From NCBI RefSeq assembly GCF_009831655.1, contig NZ_WRPA01000001.1, forward strand, positions 248,001-312,000: DNA of 64,000 nt, read 5' to 3'. Below are positions 7,467 to 16,333 of the stretch, one piece after another; position 1 is the first letter of the stretch; every line of letters starts with the position of its first letter. Below the pieces are notes generated by a model, which was given only the letters and a program-made list of their open reading frames with translations, did no database searches and was not told the origin of the DNA. Source of the stretch: Shewanella insulae. Its GTDB lineage: Bacteria; Pseudomonadota; Gammaproteobacteria; Enterobacterales; Shewanellaceae. A program made the translations under genes and the position numbers.

Positions 7467-8060
7467 ATGGAAGAAAAAGTAAAAGCGTCATGGGAAAAGG
7501 CACTTCACCCTGAGACGCTTAAAACAAATATTATTACCGCCTCTATATTTTCGATGGCCTTCGAAATGCTCAAGAGCAGCGTTGTTGAAAAGATAGAAGG
7601 TTTTTTTACAAATGGATTTGACGGAAATGGGATGATTGTTAGTCCTGAATATAAAGAAAAGGTGCTTAGCCTAAACAGAAGTCCTCTCTACGCATCATTG
7701 AAATGGTTGCAAGATATGCATGCAATTGATGATAAAGATTTAGAGAGATTCGAACATATTAAAAGGTGTCGTAATACCTTAGCTCACGAAATGCTCACTT
7801 TTGCCTCGTCAGGTGTAGACTTTGATGTCGCTGAAGTGTTTGAAGAAATGGTCGGTTTACTTAGAAAAATAGAAATTTGGTGGTTTGAAAACTTAGAAAT
7901 GGCTATAGACCCAGATGCTTACCCCGAAGACCTAGACTTAGAGCAGGTGATTCCCGGCCCTGTATGGAGTCTTCAAATGCTTATTGACGTTGCGCTTGGG
8001 CCAGAGGAAGAAGCTCGAAAATATTATGATCACTTTGTCGCAAGTGCAGACAAAACTTAA
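7467..8060 (+). CDS. Cassette gene: HEPN-like hypothetical protein
   Basis: The product from ATG 7467 has 197 residues. An upstream TTG in frame (7416) would start inside the attC site and is unlikely. The protein is mostly helical. Residues around 108-117 read KRCRNTLAHEM, which fits the HEPN signature R-x4-H with the common RNxxAH form. HEPN domains are often RNases in toxin-antitoxin and abortive-infection systems. The C terminus has an acidic stretch (DPDAYPEDLDLEQ). There is no adjacent antitoxin on the same cassette, which is common for cassette genes. The stop codon lies inside the R'' box of the following attC. Possible function: a stand-alone HEPN RNase or a regulator; the motif is seen, the activity is inferred. 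Confidence 0.72.
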   Translation: MEEKVKASWEKALHPETLKTNIITASIFSMAFEMLKSSVVEKIEGFFTNGFDGNGMIVSPEYKEKVLSLNRSPLYASLKWLQDMHAIDDKDLERFEHIKRCRNTLAHEMLTFASSGVDFDVAEVFEEMVGLLRKIEIWWFENLEMAIDPDAYPEDLDLEQVIPGPVWSLQMLIDVALGPEEEARKYYDHFVASADKT

Positions 8061-8126
8061 CAAGCGCAAGTTGTCGGACTGGTTTTCTGCTGCGCTCCAA
8101 ATCAGCTGCAAATGCGGGCGTTAGCC
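8055..8126 (+). other. attC recombination site, short type
   Basis: This 72-bp element runs from ACTTAAC (R'' box, perfect RYYYAAC) to GGGCGTTAGCC (R' box). Internal AAGTTGTCGGACTGG and the complementary half around CCAAATCAGCTGCAAATG give an imperfect dyad like classical 59-base elements. It differs in size and sequence from the attC at 7326, so the two cassettes probably came from different sources. The crossover would be between G8120 and T8121. Confidence 0.75.
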
Positions 8127-8158
8127 CAAAGAAATTGCTATCTGAAACTTACGCCCAT

Positions 8159-8188
8159 AAAAAAAACGCCCAGTAGGGCGTTTTTTTA
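8159..8188. terminator. Bidirectional terminator between cassette 2 and asnS
   Basis: A-tract, stem ACGCCC/GGGCGT with an AGTA loop, then a T-tract. It can stop asnS transcripts (minus strand) and anything leaving the cassettes. Confidence 0.85.
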
Positions 8189-8219
8189 ATGCATAACTTG
8201 CTTTAGAAGTTAGCCGGCT

Positions 8220-9620
8220 CTAGAAGTTTGCTGATTTTGGCGCACGTGGGAATGGGATCACGTCGCGGATGTTCGATACGCCGGTCACGTAAGAGACTAG
8301 ACGCTCGAAGCCCAGACCGAAGCCTGAGTGTGGCACTGTGCCGTAACGGCGCAGGTCACGATACCACCAGTAATCTTCCTTGCTCAGGCCCATCTCGTCC
8401 AGACGGGTATCTAGTACGTCAAGACGCTCTTCACGCTGGGCACCACCGATGATCTCACCGATGCCAGGAGCCAGTACGTCCATGGCCGCAACCGTCTTGC
8501 CATCTTCGTTAAGACGCATGTAGAAGGCCTTGATATCCTTTGGATAGTTCTTCACGACAACAGGTGCCTTGAAGTGTTCTTCCGCCAGGTAACGTTCGTG
8601 CTCAGATTGCAGATCGATACCCCATTCGACATCGAATTCGAACTTCTTGCCGCATGACTTGAGGATCTCGATGGCGTCTGTGTAGTCTACCTGAGCGAAA
8701 TCGCTGTTGACGAAGCTTTCTAGACGCTCGATAACTGTCTTGTCGACGCGCTGGGCGAAGAACTCGAGATCGTCGCGGCGCTCGTTAAGCACGGCGCGGA
8801 AACAGTACTTCAGCATGCGCTCGGCCAGGCCGGCAACATCGTCTAGATCGGCGAAGGCCACTTCCGGTTCAACCATCCAGAACTCCGCCAAGTGACGGCT
8901 GGTGTTTGAGTTTTCGGCGCGGAAGGTCGGGCCGAAGGTATAGATCTTAGACAAGGCACAGGCGTAGGTCTCACCGTTTAGCTGACCCGATACCGTCAGG
9001 AAAGATTCCTTACCGAAGAAGTCTTCGCTGAAATCGACTTTGCCATCGTCGGTGCGTGGCAGGTTTTCCAGATCCAGTGTCGAGACGCGGAACATCTCAC
9101 CGGCACCTTCACAGTCGGAGGCGGTGATCAGCGGGGTAGATACCCAGATGAAGCCTTCTTCGTTGTAGAAGTTGTGGATGGCATGAGACAGGCAGTTACG
9201 TACACGGGCCACGGCGCCGATGATGTTGGTGCGTGGGCGTAGGTGAGCCAGTTCGCGAAGGTGCTCGATTGAGTGACGCTTGGCCGCCATTGGATAGGTA
9301 TCAGGATCATCAACCCAACCTGTAACCTCAACCTTAGTCACCTGCATCTCAAACGCTTGACCCTTACCTGGGCTTTCTACCACTTCACCTGTCATCACGA
9401 CAGAGCAACCGGCCGTGAGGCGTAAGATTTCGTCGTTATAATTGTCTAAGCTATTTGGCACAACGCCCTGAATGGGATCAAAACAGGAACCATCATATAC
9501 GGCAAGAAAAGAGATGCCGGCCTTGGAATCTCGGCGAGTTCTTACCCAACCGCGTACGGTAACTTGCGAACCAACCGCAAAATCACCCTTAAATACAGAA
9601 GCGACAGATGCAATGCTCAT
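8220..9620 (-). CDS. asnS: Asparaginyl-tRNA synthetase
   Basis: The product has 466 residues, identical in length to the E. coli enzyme, which charges tRNA-Asn with asparagine in the cytosol. The N-terminal OB fold (residues about 1-115) starts [12 protein letters not shown] and contains [14 protein letters not shown]. The class II catalytic core has motif 2 around [16 protein letters not shown] and motif 3 around [10 protein letters not shown] near the C terminus; PRAPKSANF is the usual ending. The gene stands alone, with its own terminator downstream (8159-8188) and about 245 bp of upstream space shared with the small membrane protein at 9867. Nothing is unusual. Confidence 0.98.
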   Translation of the reverse strand: MSIASVASVFKGDFAVGSQVTVRGWVRTRRDSKAGISFLAVYDGSCFDPIQGVVPNSLDNYNDEILRLTAGCSVVMTGEVVESPGKGQAFEMQVTKVEVTGWVDDPDTYPMAAKRHSIEHLRELAHLRPRTNIIGAVARVRNCLSHAIHNFYNEEGFIWVSTPLITASDCEGAGEMFRVSTLDLENLPRTDDGKVDFSEDFFGKESFLTVSGQLNGETYACALSKIYTFGPTFRAENSNTSRHLAEFWMVEPEVAFADLDDVAGLAERMLKYCFRAVLNERRDDLEFFAQRVDKTVIERLESFVNSDFAQVDYTDAIEILKSCGKKFEFDVEWGIDLQSEHERYLAEEHFKAPVVVKNYPKDIKAFYMRLNEDGKTVAAMDVLAPGIGEIIGGAQREERLDVLDTRLDEMGLSKEDYWWYRDLRRYGTVPHSGFGLGFERLVSYVTGVSNIRDVIPFPRAPKSANF

Positions 9621-9866
9621 TGTTGCTTAGTTCTCCAACGAAACGTTTTATTAAAAATTTTGGAGGTTTATATTACCTTGCTGGTGGCTTTTCTCAAGGG
9701 AAAAACAGCAGATAGCTTGGCCTAAGGGCAAATAAAATGGGCATTTCAGCTAAGGTAGGCATGAGCGCCGGGAAAAAGCGGCCTTAATCTGCTGTTTATC
9801 TGCGAATGGTGTTAGGCTGGAAAGCTTGTTATGCTTAAAATATGGTCAGCTAATTCAGGGGGCTAG

Positions 9867-10202
9867 ATGAAAAAAGTCAAAATTTTCCAGATTTTTTTAG
9901 GCACCTTGTCGATCTTAGGTTGGTCCCTGGCCGTGTACGCCTTGCTCCTCTTTGGCGAGGCCAGACCGGATCGCGCCGTGGGTTACTTTCTCAGTAAAGG
10001 GGCCAGTGTGCGTCTCTCCTGGGATCCCACCATCACCCTGAGGCTAGAGTATGTGATCTGGAGCTGCGCCGCCATCAGCCTGGTTAACCTGGCCTTTAAT
10101 TTCTACGTGGCCCACCATAGCCGCATGGGCTATTGGTTCAATATCCCGCTGCTCCTGTTAACCTCCACCGCGGCAGGTCTCTATCTTAAGTTCTTTGTCT
10201 AG
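9867..10202 (+). CDS. Small hypothetical inner-membrane protein
   Basis: The product has 111 residues and I do not recognise the family. Three hydrophobic segments are visible: about residues 7-29 (IFLGTLSILGWSLAVYALLLF), 63-83 (WSCAAISLVNLAFNFYVA) and 92-111 (FNIPLLLLTSTAAGLYLKFF). Between the first two lies a hydrophilic loop with RPDRAVGYF. A start MKKVK with a positive N terminus suggests the N terminus stays inside. It is a single gene transcribed away from asnS, followed by a 9-bp tandem repeat. No partner genes hint at a role. Confidence 0.75.
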   Translation: MKKVKIFQIFLGTLSILGWSLAVYALLLFGEARPDRAVGYFLSKGASVRLSWDPTITLRLEYVIWSCAAISLVNLAFNFYVAHHSRMGYWFNIPLLLLTSTAAGLYLKFFV

Positions 10203-10234
10203 TTATTTGCCTAGTTCTTAGCTGCACATTTACT

Positions 10235-10268
10235 TTCACAGTATTCACAGTATTCACAGTATTCACTG
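10235..10268. repeat. 9-bp tandem repeat, about 3.8 units
   Basis: Three perfect TTCACAGTA units plus TTCACTG lie in the gap between the membrane-protein gene and nudL. No coding function is seen. Confidence 0.85.
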
Positions 10269-10364
10269 TTTGCTGGCGCATAAATGCCATGAAGCTTTCG
10301 TAGGGTGGGCTAGCTGGGGCTTAGATCTTATTTGGAGTGGGCTTAGCTTTTGTTTGAAGCGGGT

Positions 10365-10946
10365 TTAGATCGGTTGTTCATTGCCTATCTGGCGGCAGAG
10401 CCTGTCTATCATAGCGGCGGTGGCGCCCCAGATAAAATAGTCGCCATAAGGGATGAAGTAGACGGGGTAAGTTACGCCGCGGCGGGAAAACTGTTTCTGA
10501 ATGCGATTGGTGGGATCAAGAAGAAAGCTCAGGGGCACGCTGAACAGCTCATCCACCTCGCCGGGATCTAGCACAGGTTCGAAGGCTTCTCTCACCACAC
10601 CTATGATGGGCGCGATGGCAAAGCCGGTGAAGGTGTTAAACATGGGGTATTGGCCCAGCACCTCGACATTATCTCGCGGTAGGGCGATCTCCTCAAACGC
10701 CTCTCGCAGGGCGGTGTCGGCGTAACTGGCATCACTCTCTTCGACCTTACCGCCGGGAAAGCTTATCTGCCCAGGATGGGCCCTGAGGTGAGTGGGCCGG
10801 CGAGTGAGTAGCAGCTCGAGTTCGCCACTGGCTTCCATCAGAGGAACGAGCACGGCGGCCTGTCGCAATGTGCGATGTATCTGCGGCCCTGTGTCTGTGG
10901 GCAGTAGGTGCAGGTTGTAGCGCCGTTTAAACTCGTCCAGTGTCAT
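10365..10946 (-). CDS. nudL: Nudix hydrolase NudL-type (CoA pyrophosphatase)
   Basis: The product has 193 residues. Nudix enzymes cleave nucleoside diphosphates linked to another moiety; the NudL/YeaB branch is thought to hydrolyse coenzyme A. The Nudix box is complete, from GGKVEESDAS through REAFEEI around residues 65-88, with the metal-binding REAFEE part intact. SFPGGK just ahead and the downstream NTFTGFAIAPIIG segment are typical of the CoA-hydrolysing branch. The start lies nine bases after the pabB stop, and pabB-nudL is also the E. coli order, so the two are probably cotranscribed. Confidence 0.92.
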   Translation of the reverse strand: MTLDEFKRRYNLHLLPTDTGPQIHRTLRQAAVLVPLMEASGELELLLTRRPTHLRAHPGQISFPGGKVEESDASYADTALREAFEEIALPRDNVEVLGQYPMFNTFTGFAIAPIIGVVREAFEPVLDPGEVDELFSVPLSFLLDPTNRIQKQFSRRGVTYPVYFIPYGDYFIWGATAAMIDRLCRQIGNEQPI

Positions 10947-10955
10947 ATACGCTCG

Positions 10956-12377
10956 TTAGTTACTCAGTACGGGGAGGATCTTACTCACCTTATCATAACT
11001 CTCCTGATATTCGGCATCGACCTGTGAGTCGGCCACTATGCCGCCGCCCGCCCAGCAGTAGAGGCGAGGGGCCTCGGCCACCAGGGTGCGTATGGTGATG
11101 CTGGTGTCCATCTGTCTGTCCTGGCTGATATAACCGATGGAGCCACAGTAGAGGCTGCGACGGGATGGCTCTAACTCTTCGATGATCTCCATGGCGCGGA
11201 TCTTTGGCGCGCCAGTGATAGAGCCGCCGGGAAAAGCGGCCCTTAGCAGATCGCAGGGGCTGTTGGGGGCGGCGAGGTTTGCGGTAACTGTGCTCACCAG
11301 GTGATGCACCGCCGGAAAGCTCTCGATGGCAAACAGATGGGGCACCCGCACGCTACCAGGGCTTGCCACCTTGCCGATATCGTTTCGCAGCAGATCTACG
11401 ATCATCAGGTTTTCGGCGCGATCTTTCTCCGATGCTGCCAGGGCTGCTGCGGCGGCCTTATCTGCTTCTTTGTTGCTGGATCGCGCCATGGTGCCCTTGA
11501 TGGGCTTGGTCTCTATGGCATCGCCCTTAAGCTTGATGAAGCGCTCCGGCGAGATGGAGAGGATGGCGTGTTTTTCCAGGCGGATAAAGGCGGAGAAGGG
11601 GGCCTTGTTGCTGGCCCTGAGCTTCACGTAGGCCTGCCACTCATCGCCGCGATATTCGGCCTCGAAGCGCTGAGTCAGATTGATCTGGTAGCAATCGCCG
11701 CTGTGCAGATAGTCCTGCACACGGTCAAACTTCTCTTTGTATTCGTCCTTAGTGATCTGCGCCTGCCAGTCGCGGTTTAGGGCAAACTTCTCATCATTGG
11801 CTGCTTCGCTTGACCGCGAACTTAACCTTGCCTCTAGGTCAGCTAGTCGTTCTTTAAGCGCCGTTTCACTTCGGTAGTGCACCAGAGACCATGTCTGACT
11901 CTGGTAGCAGAACAGCAGCGCCCAGTCATAGAGGCCGACATTCATCTCGGGCAGCGCGATATCCTTGGCCGCTGTGGCAGGAAGCTTCTCTATGCGTCTG
12001 CCCAGGTCATAGCTAAAGGAGCCCAGGGCGCCGCCGCTGAAGGGCAGTTCACAGGCATGCGGAGTCGGGAAATAGTCGGCTATAGCGGCTTGCAGTATCG
12101 AGAAGGGATCGTCCTGGCTAGTTTCATCAGTTTTTTCACCACGAGAAGTCGTTGCTAAAGGATGCAGATGCCTGGTATCGGTCACGCCGTCTCGACAGGT
12201 GATGGTGGCTAGGGGATCGAAGCTGATGATGTCGTACTGGGCGTCAATATGCTCGGCGCCGGCGGAGTCCAGCAATATGGCCCAGGGCAGGTGAGCGAAG
12301 CGATCAAATACCTCAATGGTGGAGAGTTTCCAGTCTAACTTTTGCAGTGCAACGCCTTGAGTCGACGAAAAATCCAT
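10956..12377 (-). CDS. pabB: Aminodeoxychorismate synthase component I
   Basis: The product has 473 residues, close to E. coli PabB. With PabA glutaminase it converts chorismate to 4-amino-4-deoxychorismate, the precursor of p-aminobenzoate and folate. The chorismate-binding half contains SPERFIKLKG, ETKPIKGT, DLLRNDIGKV and GGSITGAPKIRAM, the standard signature with the PIKGT that distinguishes PabB from TrpE. The N-terminal half is the variable TrpE-like domain; residues about 75-85 and 170-180 are polar linkers. It is divergent from the fumarase gene and upstream of nudL in the same orientation. Confidence 0.95.
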   Translation of the reverse strand: MDFSSTQGVALQKLDWKLSTIEVFDRFAHLPWAILLDSAGAEHIDAQYDIISFDPLATITCRDGVTDTRHLHPLATTSRGEKTDETSQDDPFSILQAAIADYFPTPHACELPFSGGALGSFSYDLGRRIEKLPATAAKDIALPEMNVGLYDWALLFCYQSQTWSLVHYRSETALKERLADLEARLSSRSSEAANDEKFALNRDWQAQITKDEYKEKFDRVQDYLHSGDCYQINLTQRFEAEYRGDEWQAYVKLRASNKAPFSAFIRLEKHAILSISPERFIKLKGDAIETKPIKGTMARSSNKEADKAAAAALAASEKDRAENLMIVDLLRNDIGKVASPGSVRVPHLFAIESFPAVHHLVSTVTANLAAPNSPCDLLRAAFPGGSITGAPKIRAMEIIEELEPSRRSLYCGSIGYISQDRQMDTSITIRTLVAEAPRLYCWAGGGIVADSQVDAEYQESYDKVSKILPVLSN

Positions 12378-12510
12378 CGATAACCCTTATCTAAAATGTG
12401 ATGTTCCCCTAAAAGTCGCGAAAGAGTATCATATTGTGAACGGATTCAAAAAAAATACGCGACCCTGCAAAAGGGCGGTGAATAACCAAACTGTGAGTAA
12501 GGAAATGTCT

Positions 12511-14028
12511 GTGACAATAGAACAGCCCATCATTAAGCAAGCGGACCTCATCGAGAGTGTCGCCGACGCTCTACAATATATCTCCTATTACCACCCTAAA
12601 GATTTCGTCGATGCCATGGCCGAGGCCTATGAGCGTGAAGAGAGTGCGGCGGCAAAAGATGCTATCGCGCAGATCTTGATCAACTCTCGTATGTCTGCCG
12701 AAGGCAAGCGCCCGCTGTGTCAAGACACAGGTATCGTGACCTGTTTTGTTAAGATCGGCATGGGCGTCAAGTGGGACAAGACAGACATGACAGTGCAGCA
12801 GATGGTAGATGAAGGGGTAAGACGCGCCTACACCAACCCAGATAACCCGCTGCGCGCCTCTATCGTTGCCGACCCTGCCGGTGGCCGCAAGAACACCAAA
12901 GACAACACGCCATCTGTGGTGCACGTCGAGATGGTGCCGGGCAACCATGTTGAAGTCGCTATCGCCGCTAAGGGCGGTGGATCGGAAAACAAGTCTAAGA
13001 TGGTGATGCTTAACCCATCAGACGATATCGCCGAGTGGGTCGAGAAGACGCTACCGACCATGGGCGCCGGCTGGTGTCCACCTGGCATGTTGGGCATAGG
13101 CATCGGCGGCACCGCCGAGAAGGCTGCCGTGATGGCCAAAGAAGCCCTGATGGATCCTGTCGACATTCACGAGCTACAGGCCAAGGGCGCCGAAACCGCC
13201 GAAGAAAAGCTGCGTCTGGATATCTTCGAGCGCGCCAACAAGCTAGGCATTGGTGCCCAGGGCCTTGGTGGCCTGACTACCGTGCTGGATATCAAGATCA
13301 AATCGGCGCCAACCCACGCGGCCTCTAAGCCTGTTGTGATGATCCCTAACTGCGCCGCGACCCGCCATGTACACTTCCACCTCGACGGCTCAGGGCCAGC
13401 CGAGCTGGAGACACCTAAGCTGGAAGATTGGCCAGAGATCACCCGTGAAGCGGGCGAGGGCGTACGCCGCGTGGATCTCAATACCGTTACCCAAGCTGAC
13501 ATCGAGCAGTGGAAGAGCGGAGACGTGCTGCTGCTAAACGGTAAGATGCTTACCGGTCGTGACGCGGCCCACAAGCGCATTCAAACCCTTATCGAGAGCG
13601 GCGAAGGCCTGCCTGAGGGCGTCGATTTCACCGGCAAGTTCATCTACTACGTGGGCCCTGTTGATCCTGTGGGCGGCGAAGTGGTTGGCCCTGCGGGTCC
13701 AACGACGGCGACCCGTATGGATAAGTTCACCGACCTGATGCTGGATAAGACAGGCCTGATGGGCATGATAGGTAAGGCGGAGCGTGGCCCGGCCACTGTC
13801 GCGTCTATCAAGAAACACAAGGCGGTTTACCTGATGGCCGTGGGCGGCGCCGCCTACCTGGTGTCTAAGGCGATCAAGAAGTCGCGCGTGGTGGCCTTCG
13901 AAGACCTAGGTATGGAAGCCATCTATGAGTTCGACGTGACCGATATGCCGGTGACCGTTGCCGTAGACAGCGAAGGGGTTAATGCCCACGAAACCGGCCC
14001 TGCGACCTGGCGTGTCAAACTTGCCTAA
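12511..14028 (+). CDS. fumA: Fumarate hydratase, class I (4Fe-4S)
   Basis: Class I fumarases interconvert fumarate and malate in the TCA cycle using a labile 4Fe-4S cluster. The frame is open back to a GTG at 12436, but TAAGGA at 12498-12503 sits the right distance from GTG 12511, giving VTIEQPIIKQADLIES and 505 residues, the family length. ATG 12505 is only one base from that site. The likely cluster cysteines are in PLCQDTG, WCPPGMLG and PNCAATRH; GPVDPVGGEVVGPAGPTTATRMD is the active-site-bearing C-terminal domain. The A/B subtype cannot be settled here, so the symbol means class I only. It is monocistronic with its own promoter space. Confidence 0.95.
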   Translation: MTIEQPIIKQADLIESVADALQYISYYHPKDFVDAMAEAYEREESAAAKDAIAQILINSRMSAEGKRPLCQDTGIVTCFVKIGMGVKWDKTDMTVQQMVDEGVRRAYTNPDNPLRASIVADPAGGRKNTKDNTPSVVHVEMVPGNHVEVAIAAKGGGSENKSKMVMLNPSDDIAEWVEKTLPTMGAGWCPPGMLGIGIGGTAEKAAVMAKEALMDPVDIHELQAKGAETAEEKLRLDIFERANKLGIGAQGLGGLTTVLDIKIKSAPTHAASKPVVMIPNCAATRHVHFHLDGSGPAELETPKLEDWPEITREAGEGVRRVDLNTVTQADIEQWKSGDVLLLNGKMLTGRDAAHKRIQTLIESGEGLPEGVDFTGKFIYYVGPVDPVGGEVVGPAGPTTATRMDKFTDLMLDKTGLMGMIGKAERGPATVASIKKHKAVYLMAVGGAAYLVSKAIKKSRVVAFEDLGMEAIYEFDVTDMPVTVAVDSEGVNAHETGPATWRVKLA

Positions 14029-14203
14029 CCCAGAGTAAAGCATGAAGAAATGGGCGGGCTTAGGTGAGTCAGACGACTTGCTTAACCCCCCATTTTTGTT
14101 TAGTGTCTGTTGCGTATTTTGGCGACACTTTTTGGCTTTAGGCGCCATTTCTTAACATTAAGCATTGTCGCCTTGCCGTTCAACCATAAAGATGACTATA
14201 ACA

Positions 14204-16249
14204 ATGAAAAAAACTGCAATCATACTTTCCTTGGCAACAGCCGGTCTGGTTTCTGGCGCTCACGCCGCAACACCAGAGCCTTTCAAGGTACAACACCTGG
14301 TTAAAATGAATAAGCTGCATTCCAGTGCACTGTCAAATGACGGCACTAAAATCGTATATGCAGTTAAAAAATTTGATGATAAAGGCGAGGCGCAATCTGA
14401 CCTTTATCTTCAGTCGCTGACCGATGGCAAGGTAAAACGCCTGACCTCGGCCAGAGGCACCGAGCATAGCGTCGCCTTTAGTGCAGACGATAAGAAGATC
14501 TACTTTCTGGCGGCGCGCGATGGCAGTTCACAGCTGTATGAGCTGGCACTCGATGGCGGTGAGGCGGTTAAGATCTCTAATCTACCGCTGGACGTAGAAG
14601 GCTTTAAGCTGTCTCAAGATGGCGCTCAGGTCGTGATGAACATGCGTGTCTACCCTGAGTGTGACACCTTGCAGTGCACCGCCGACAAGCGTGAGCAGGA
14701 AGCCGAGCGTAAGTCTACCGGCCGCGAATACAAGCAGCTGATGGTGCGTCACTGGGATACCTGGGGCGACCACAGCCGCAGTCACCTGTTTGTGGCAAAA
14801 CTAGACGGCAAGATGATCGACAACGCCGTGGACGTCACTAAAGGCCTGGATACCGAAACCCCGCCGCTGCCATTTTCTGGTATGGAAGAGGTGACTTTTA
14901 CTCCAGACGGTAAGTATGTGGTCTACAGCGCCAAGGCGCCGAGCAAGTCACAGGCTTGGGAAACCAACTATGACCTGTGGCAGGTCTCTGTGCTGGGCGG
15001 TGAGGCGAAAAACCTGACCGAGAGCAACAAGGCGTGGGACGCACAGCCAACCTTCTCGGCCGATGGCCGTTACCTGGCGTATCTGGCCATGAGCAAGCCC
15101 GGCTTCGAGGCGGATCGTTACCGCGTCATGCTGCGTGACACTGTGACAGGCCAAGAGAAAGAAGTGGCGCCGCTGTGGGATCGCAGCCCAAGCTCACTGA
15201 CATTCGGCGCCGATAACCGCACTCTGTATGTTACGGCGCAGGATCTGGGCCAGGTCAGCATCTTCGAGGTCAACACGCAATTTGGTGACGTGAAGACGCT
15301 GCACAACGACGGCAGCAACAGCATCCTGGGTGTGACCGGCGACAAGATTGTCTTCAACCACAAGAGTCTGGTTGAGCCGGGCGATCTCTATACCATGTCT
15401 CTCGACGGTCAGAACGTAAATCGCCTGACCGAGGTGAACAAAGACAACCTGGCCAAGATCAAGTTTGGCGAGTTTGAACAGTTCAGCTTCAAGGGCTGGA
15501 ACAACGAAGAGGTCTATGGTTACTGGATCAAGCCTGCTAACTACAAGCAAGGTAAGAAGTATCCCGTTGCCTTCCTGGTACACGGCGGCCCACAGGGCTC
15601 ATTCGGTAACTCATTCAGCAGCCGCTGGAACGCTCAGCTGTGGGCGGGTGCCGGTTACGGTGTGGTGATGATCGATTTCCACGGCTCTACCGGTTATGGT
15701 CAGGCCTTTACCGACTCTATCTCTAAGGATTGGGGCGGCAAGCCGCTGGAAGATCTACAGAAGGGTCTGGCTGCGGTTACCGCGCAGCAGAAGTGGCTAG
15801 ATGGCGACCGTGCCTGCGCCCTGGGCGGCTCATACGGCGGTTACATGATGAACTGGATCCAAGGCAACTGGAACGACGGCTTCAAGTGTCTGGTTAACCA
15901 CGCGGGTCTGTTTGACATGCGCTCTATGTACTATGTGACCGAAGAGCTGTGGTTCCCTGAGTATGAATTCGGCGGCACCTACCAGGACAACAAGGCATTG
16001 TTCGAGAAGTTTAATCCGGTTAACTATGTCGATAACTGGCAGACACCTATGCTAGTTATCCATGGTGAGAAGGACTTCCGCGTGCCATACGGTCAGGGTC
16101 TGGCGGCGTTCAGCTTCATGCAGCGCAAAGGGATCCCGTCTGAGCTGCTTATCTACCCAGATGAGAACCACTGGATCCTTAACCCAGACAACCTGGAGCA
16201 ATGGTACGCCAACGTCCTGGGCTGGATGGATCGCTGGACCGAGAAGTAA
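14204..16249 (+). CDS. Secreted S9-family prolyl oligopeptidase-type peptidase
   Basis: Starting at ATG 14204 gives a clean signal peptide (MKKTAIILSLATAG..AHA) and a mature serine peptidase; ATG 14192 adds four residues. Total length is 681. Residues about 30-420 form a WD40/beta-propeller-like region with repeated SADGRYL/TPDGKYV blades. The C-terminal alpha/beta hydrolase has GGSYGGYM (nucleophile Ser), HGEKDFRVPY (Asp) and ENHWIL (His). Such enzymes remove dipeptides or cut small peptides in the periplasm or outside the cell. CTLQCTADK near residue 148 suggests a disulfide. A strong terminator follows. The exact specificity cannot be read from sequence. Confidence 0.93.
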   Translation: MKKTAIILSLATAGLVSGAHAATPEPFKVQHLVKMNKLHSSALSNDGTKIVYAVKKFDDKGEAQSDLYLQSLTDGKVKRLTSARGTEHSVAFSADDKKIYFLAARDGSSQLYELALDGGEAVKISNLPLDVEGFKLSQDGAQVVMNMRVYPECDTLQCTADKREQEAERKSTGREYKQLMVRHWDTWGDHSRSHLFVAKLDGKMIDNAVDVTKGLDTETPPLPFSGMEEVTFTPDGKYVVYSAKAPSKSQAWETNYDLWQVSVLGGEAKNLTESNKAWDAQPTFSADGRYLAYLAMSKPGFEADRYRVMLRDTVTGQEKEVAPLWDRSPSSLTFGADNRTLYVTAQDLGQVSIFEVNTQFGDVKTLHNDGSNSILGVTGDKIVFNHKSLVEPGDLYTMSLDGQNVNRLTEVNKDNLAKIKFGEFEQFSFKGWNNEEVYGYWIKPANYKQGKKYPVAFLVHGGPQGSFGNSFSSRWNAQLWAGAGYGVVMIDFHGSTGYGQAFTDSISKDWGGKPLEDLQKGLAAVTAQQKWLDGDRACALGGSYGGYMMNWIQGNWNDGFKCLVNHAGLFDMRSMYYVTEELWFPEYEFGGTYQDNKALFEKFNPVNYVDNWQTPMLVIHGEKDFRVPYGQGLAAFSFMQRKGIPSELLIYPDENHWILNPDNLEQWYANVLGWMDRWTEK

Positions 16250-16301
16250 GCCGAGTTTAAGACTCGCAAGATGTGGGTGATAATTTAGTCACCCGATCAT
16301 A

Positions 16302-16333
16302 AAAAAAGCCAGAACTGAGTTCTGGCTTTTTTT
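16302..16333 (+). terminator. Rho-independent terminator of the S9 peptidase gene
   Basis: A-tract, then GCCAGAACTGAGTTCTGGC stem-loop, then T7. Confidence 0.9.

Larger units (their letters stand above)
6400..8126. mobile_element. Integron cassette pair without integrase (CALIN)
   Basis: Two gene cassettes lie head to tail. Each has one gene on the + strand followed at once by an attC-like site (7326-7448 and 8055-8126). The right-hand cassette is bounded by GTTAAGT at 7442-7448 and its attC opens with ACTTAAC at 8055-8061, the exact complement expected for a circularising cassette. The left edge of the first cassette is less certain; GTTAATC at 6399-6405 is the best candidate. No integrase gene or clear attI is present: apbE lies upstream and asnS downstream. 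Base composition is visibly AT-richer than the flanks, which supports transfer. Confidence 0.75.
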
